Shown piece after piece: positions 5,533-6,061 of a DNA stretch of 6,061 nt. The position numbers and the translations under genes are program-made. Within the stretch, counting starts at the first letter, position 1. Each line of letters begins with the position of its first letter. Source of the stretch: Phycisphaeraceae bacterium (GTDB lineage: Bacteria > Planctomycetota > Phycisphaerae > Phycisphaerales > Phycisphaeraceae); assembly GCA_007119405.1 (NCBI GenBank), contig SKPT01000027.1, positions 1 to 6,061 on the forward strand, given 5' to 3'. The notes below the pieces were generated by a model. That model saw nothing but the letters and a program-made list of their open reading frames with translations. It was not told the origin of the DNA and did no database searches.

Positions 5533-5792
5533 TGGGCTGCTGCCGCGAGAAAGCGAAGCGGATCGCCCGCGGGGCCGTCGGGCTGACGCGAAGCGTCGTT
5601 GCGGCTACGACGGGCGCAGGCCTCGCCGACGCCGCGACCATCGAGCGCCGTCGGGCGATCTGCCGGGCCTGCGAACATGCGGTGCCATGTCGGCGGAAGC
5701 CTCACCGGTTCTGCACCTGTGCGCGTTGCGGTTGTCGGCTCAAGCACAAAACGCGGCTGGCGGGGGAGCGGTGCCCGGAGGGGAGGTGGTGA
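5532..5792 (+). CDS. Small zinc-ribbon-like phage protein ending CPEGRW
   Basis: ATG 5532 shares its A with the stop of the upstream gene (TGATG), giving 86 residues and probably coupled translation. A basic N-terminal helix (MGCCREKAKRIARG...) leads into a Cys-rich C-terminus with C44-x2-C47, C53, C61-x-C63-x2-C66-G-C68 and C81, finishing KTRLAGERCPEGRW. From memory, small phage and prophage proteins commonly combine 'CxxC ... CxxCGC ... K-T-R-L-A-x-E-x-C-P-x-G-K/R-W'; I rely on that pattern rather than a named family. The cysteine spacing supports one or two structural zinc sites. Its biochemical role is not known to me. A longer in-frame start at 5511 would overlap the upstream gene and is not needed. 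Confidence 0.8.
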   Translation: MGCCREKAKRIARGAVGLTRSVVAATTGAGLADAATIERRRAICRACEHAVPCRRKPHRFCTCARCGCRLKHKTRLAGERCPEGRW

Positions 5793-5818
5793 CGAGTTCG
5801 AAGCGCATGCCGTCGCCT

Positions 5819-6025
5819 CTAATCATGGACCTCATGGTTCATCGCCTCGCCCAGTCGAAGCAGCCGCGCCCGGTCCTCCGGGGCCAGGATCACCCGGCCG
5901 CCCGGAACCTTGGCTCGCAGCAGCTCCACCTGGAGCTTCAGGAACCGGAGTTGAGCGTCGCGGCGCGCCGACCACGCCTCCGCCAGCATCATCAGAAGGG
6001 CCATCAGCCAGTGGGGCAGCACCAT
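5819..6025 (-). CDS. Truncated transposase/integrase-like protein, N-terminal part only
   Basis: ATG 6025 (AAGGAGG five bases upstream) to TAG 5819-5821 encodes 68 residues. The N-terminus is hydrophobic (MVLPHWLMALLMML). It is followed by RRDAQLRFLKLQVELLRAKV, a coiled-coil-like helix, and RVILAPEDRARLLRLGEAMN. This 'R-F-L-x-x-Q-V-E-x-L-R ... P-E-D-R-A-R-L-x-x-x-G' layout matches the N-terminal helical region of integrase-core (rve/DDE) transposases that I associate with Planctomycetes and other GC-rich bacteria. In such proteins a helix-turn-helix and a catalytic DDE domain of some 200-300 residues follow; here a stop comes right after MNHEVHD and no catalytic residues follow in any frame, because the adjoining sequence is the phage-like gene. 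It is most likely a 3'-truncated insertion-sequence gene, although a short separate orfA-type product cannot be excluded. Confidence 0.65.
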   Translation of the reverse strand: MVLPHWLMALLMMLAEAWSARRDAQLRFLKLQVELLRAKVPGGRVILAPEDRARLLRLGEAMNHEVHD

Positions 6026-6030
6026 GGACG

Positions 6031-6037
6031 CCTCCTT
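6031..6037 (-). promoter_or_regulatory. Strong ribosome binding site of the truncated transposase gene
   Basis: The minus strand reads AAGGAGG with a five-base spacer before ATG 6025. The near-perfect site supports this start and shows that the 5' end of the gene is intact even though its 3' part is missing. Confidence 0.7.
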
Positions 6038-6061
6038 CCCCGGCGCCGTAAGTCCAGCACA

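Noticed and set aside
5599..6051. Plus-strand ORF of 150 codons across the end of the phage-like genes
   Set aside because: It is a Pro/Gly/Ala-rich shadow overlapping two better supported genes on both strands, with no motif.

Overview
This 6,061-base window is GC-rich and reads like a short contig from a bacterium of the Planctomycetes/Phycisphaerae type. That placement is an inference. It rests on the composition, on a large secreted VIT-VWA protein of a kind frequent in that phylum, and on a transposase N-terminus that resembles families I associate with it. Nothing in the window (no rRNA, no ribosomal protein) fixes the taxonomy.

Layout. Bases 1-390 hold the 3' end of an unrecognised two-helix membrane protein. 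Bases 391-1183 are almost gene-free. They contain dyad symmetries, the 5' portion of a tRNA-Leu(CAA) that never acquires its T arm or 3' acceptor strand, a small Cys-rich ORF whose only start codon lies inside that tRNA relic, and two hairpins. Bases 1184-4144 (minus strand) are one 986-residue exported protein with a VIT domain, a VWA domain with an intact MIDAS metal site, and a long C-terminal region. Its VWA domain carries an unusual Asp/His/Arg-rich insert encoded by short tandem repeats.

Bases 4145-4379 are a spacer. From 4380 to 5792 (plus strand) there is a compact set of small overlapping genes that looks like a fragment of a phage structural region. It comprises a 46-residue unknown, a tail-fibre-like protein, a 211-residue protein with 20 cysteines, and an 86-residue zinc-ribbon-like protein with a phage-type C-terminal motif. 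The reading frame at the front of this set is unclear and may be damaged. After it, on the minus strand (5819-6025), lies the N-terminal part of a transposase/integrase-like protein with an excellent ribosome binding site but no catalytic domain. The window stops just upstream of it.

How the parts relate. The VIT-VWA gene appears to be a stand-alone host gene. The phage-like genes are probably co-translated, judging by 4-base and 1-base overlaps. They sit between the host gene and a broken mobile element, which together with the truncated tRNA suggests an integration or rearrangement zone. I do not see an integrase, CRISPR array, sortase, toxin-antitoxin pair or recognised defence system. The most unusual content is the Cys-rich pair of phage-like proteins, the tRNA relic fused to an ORF, and the repeat-encoded metal-ligand-rich loop in the VWA domain.
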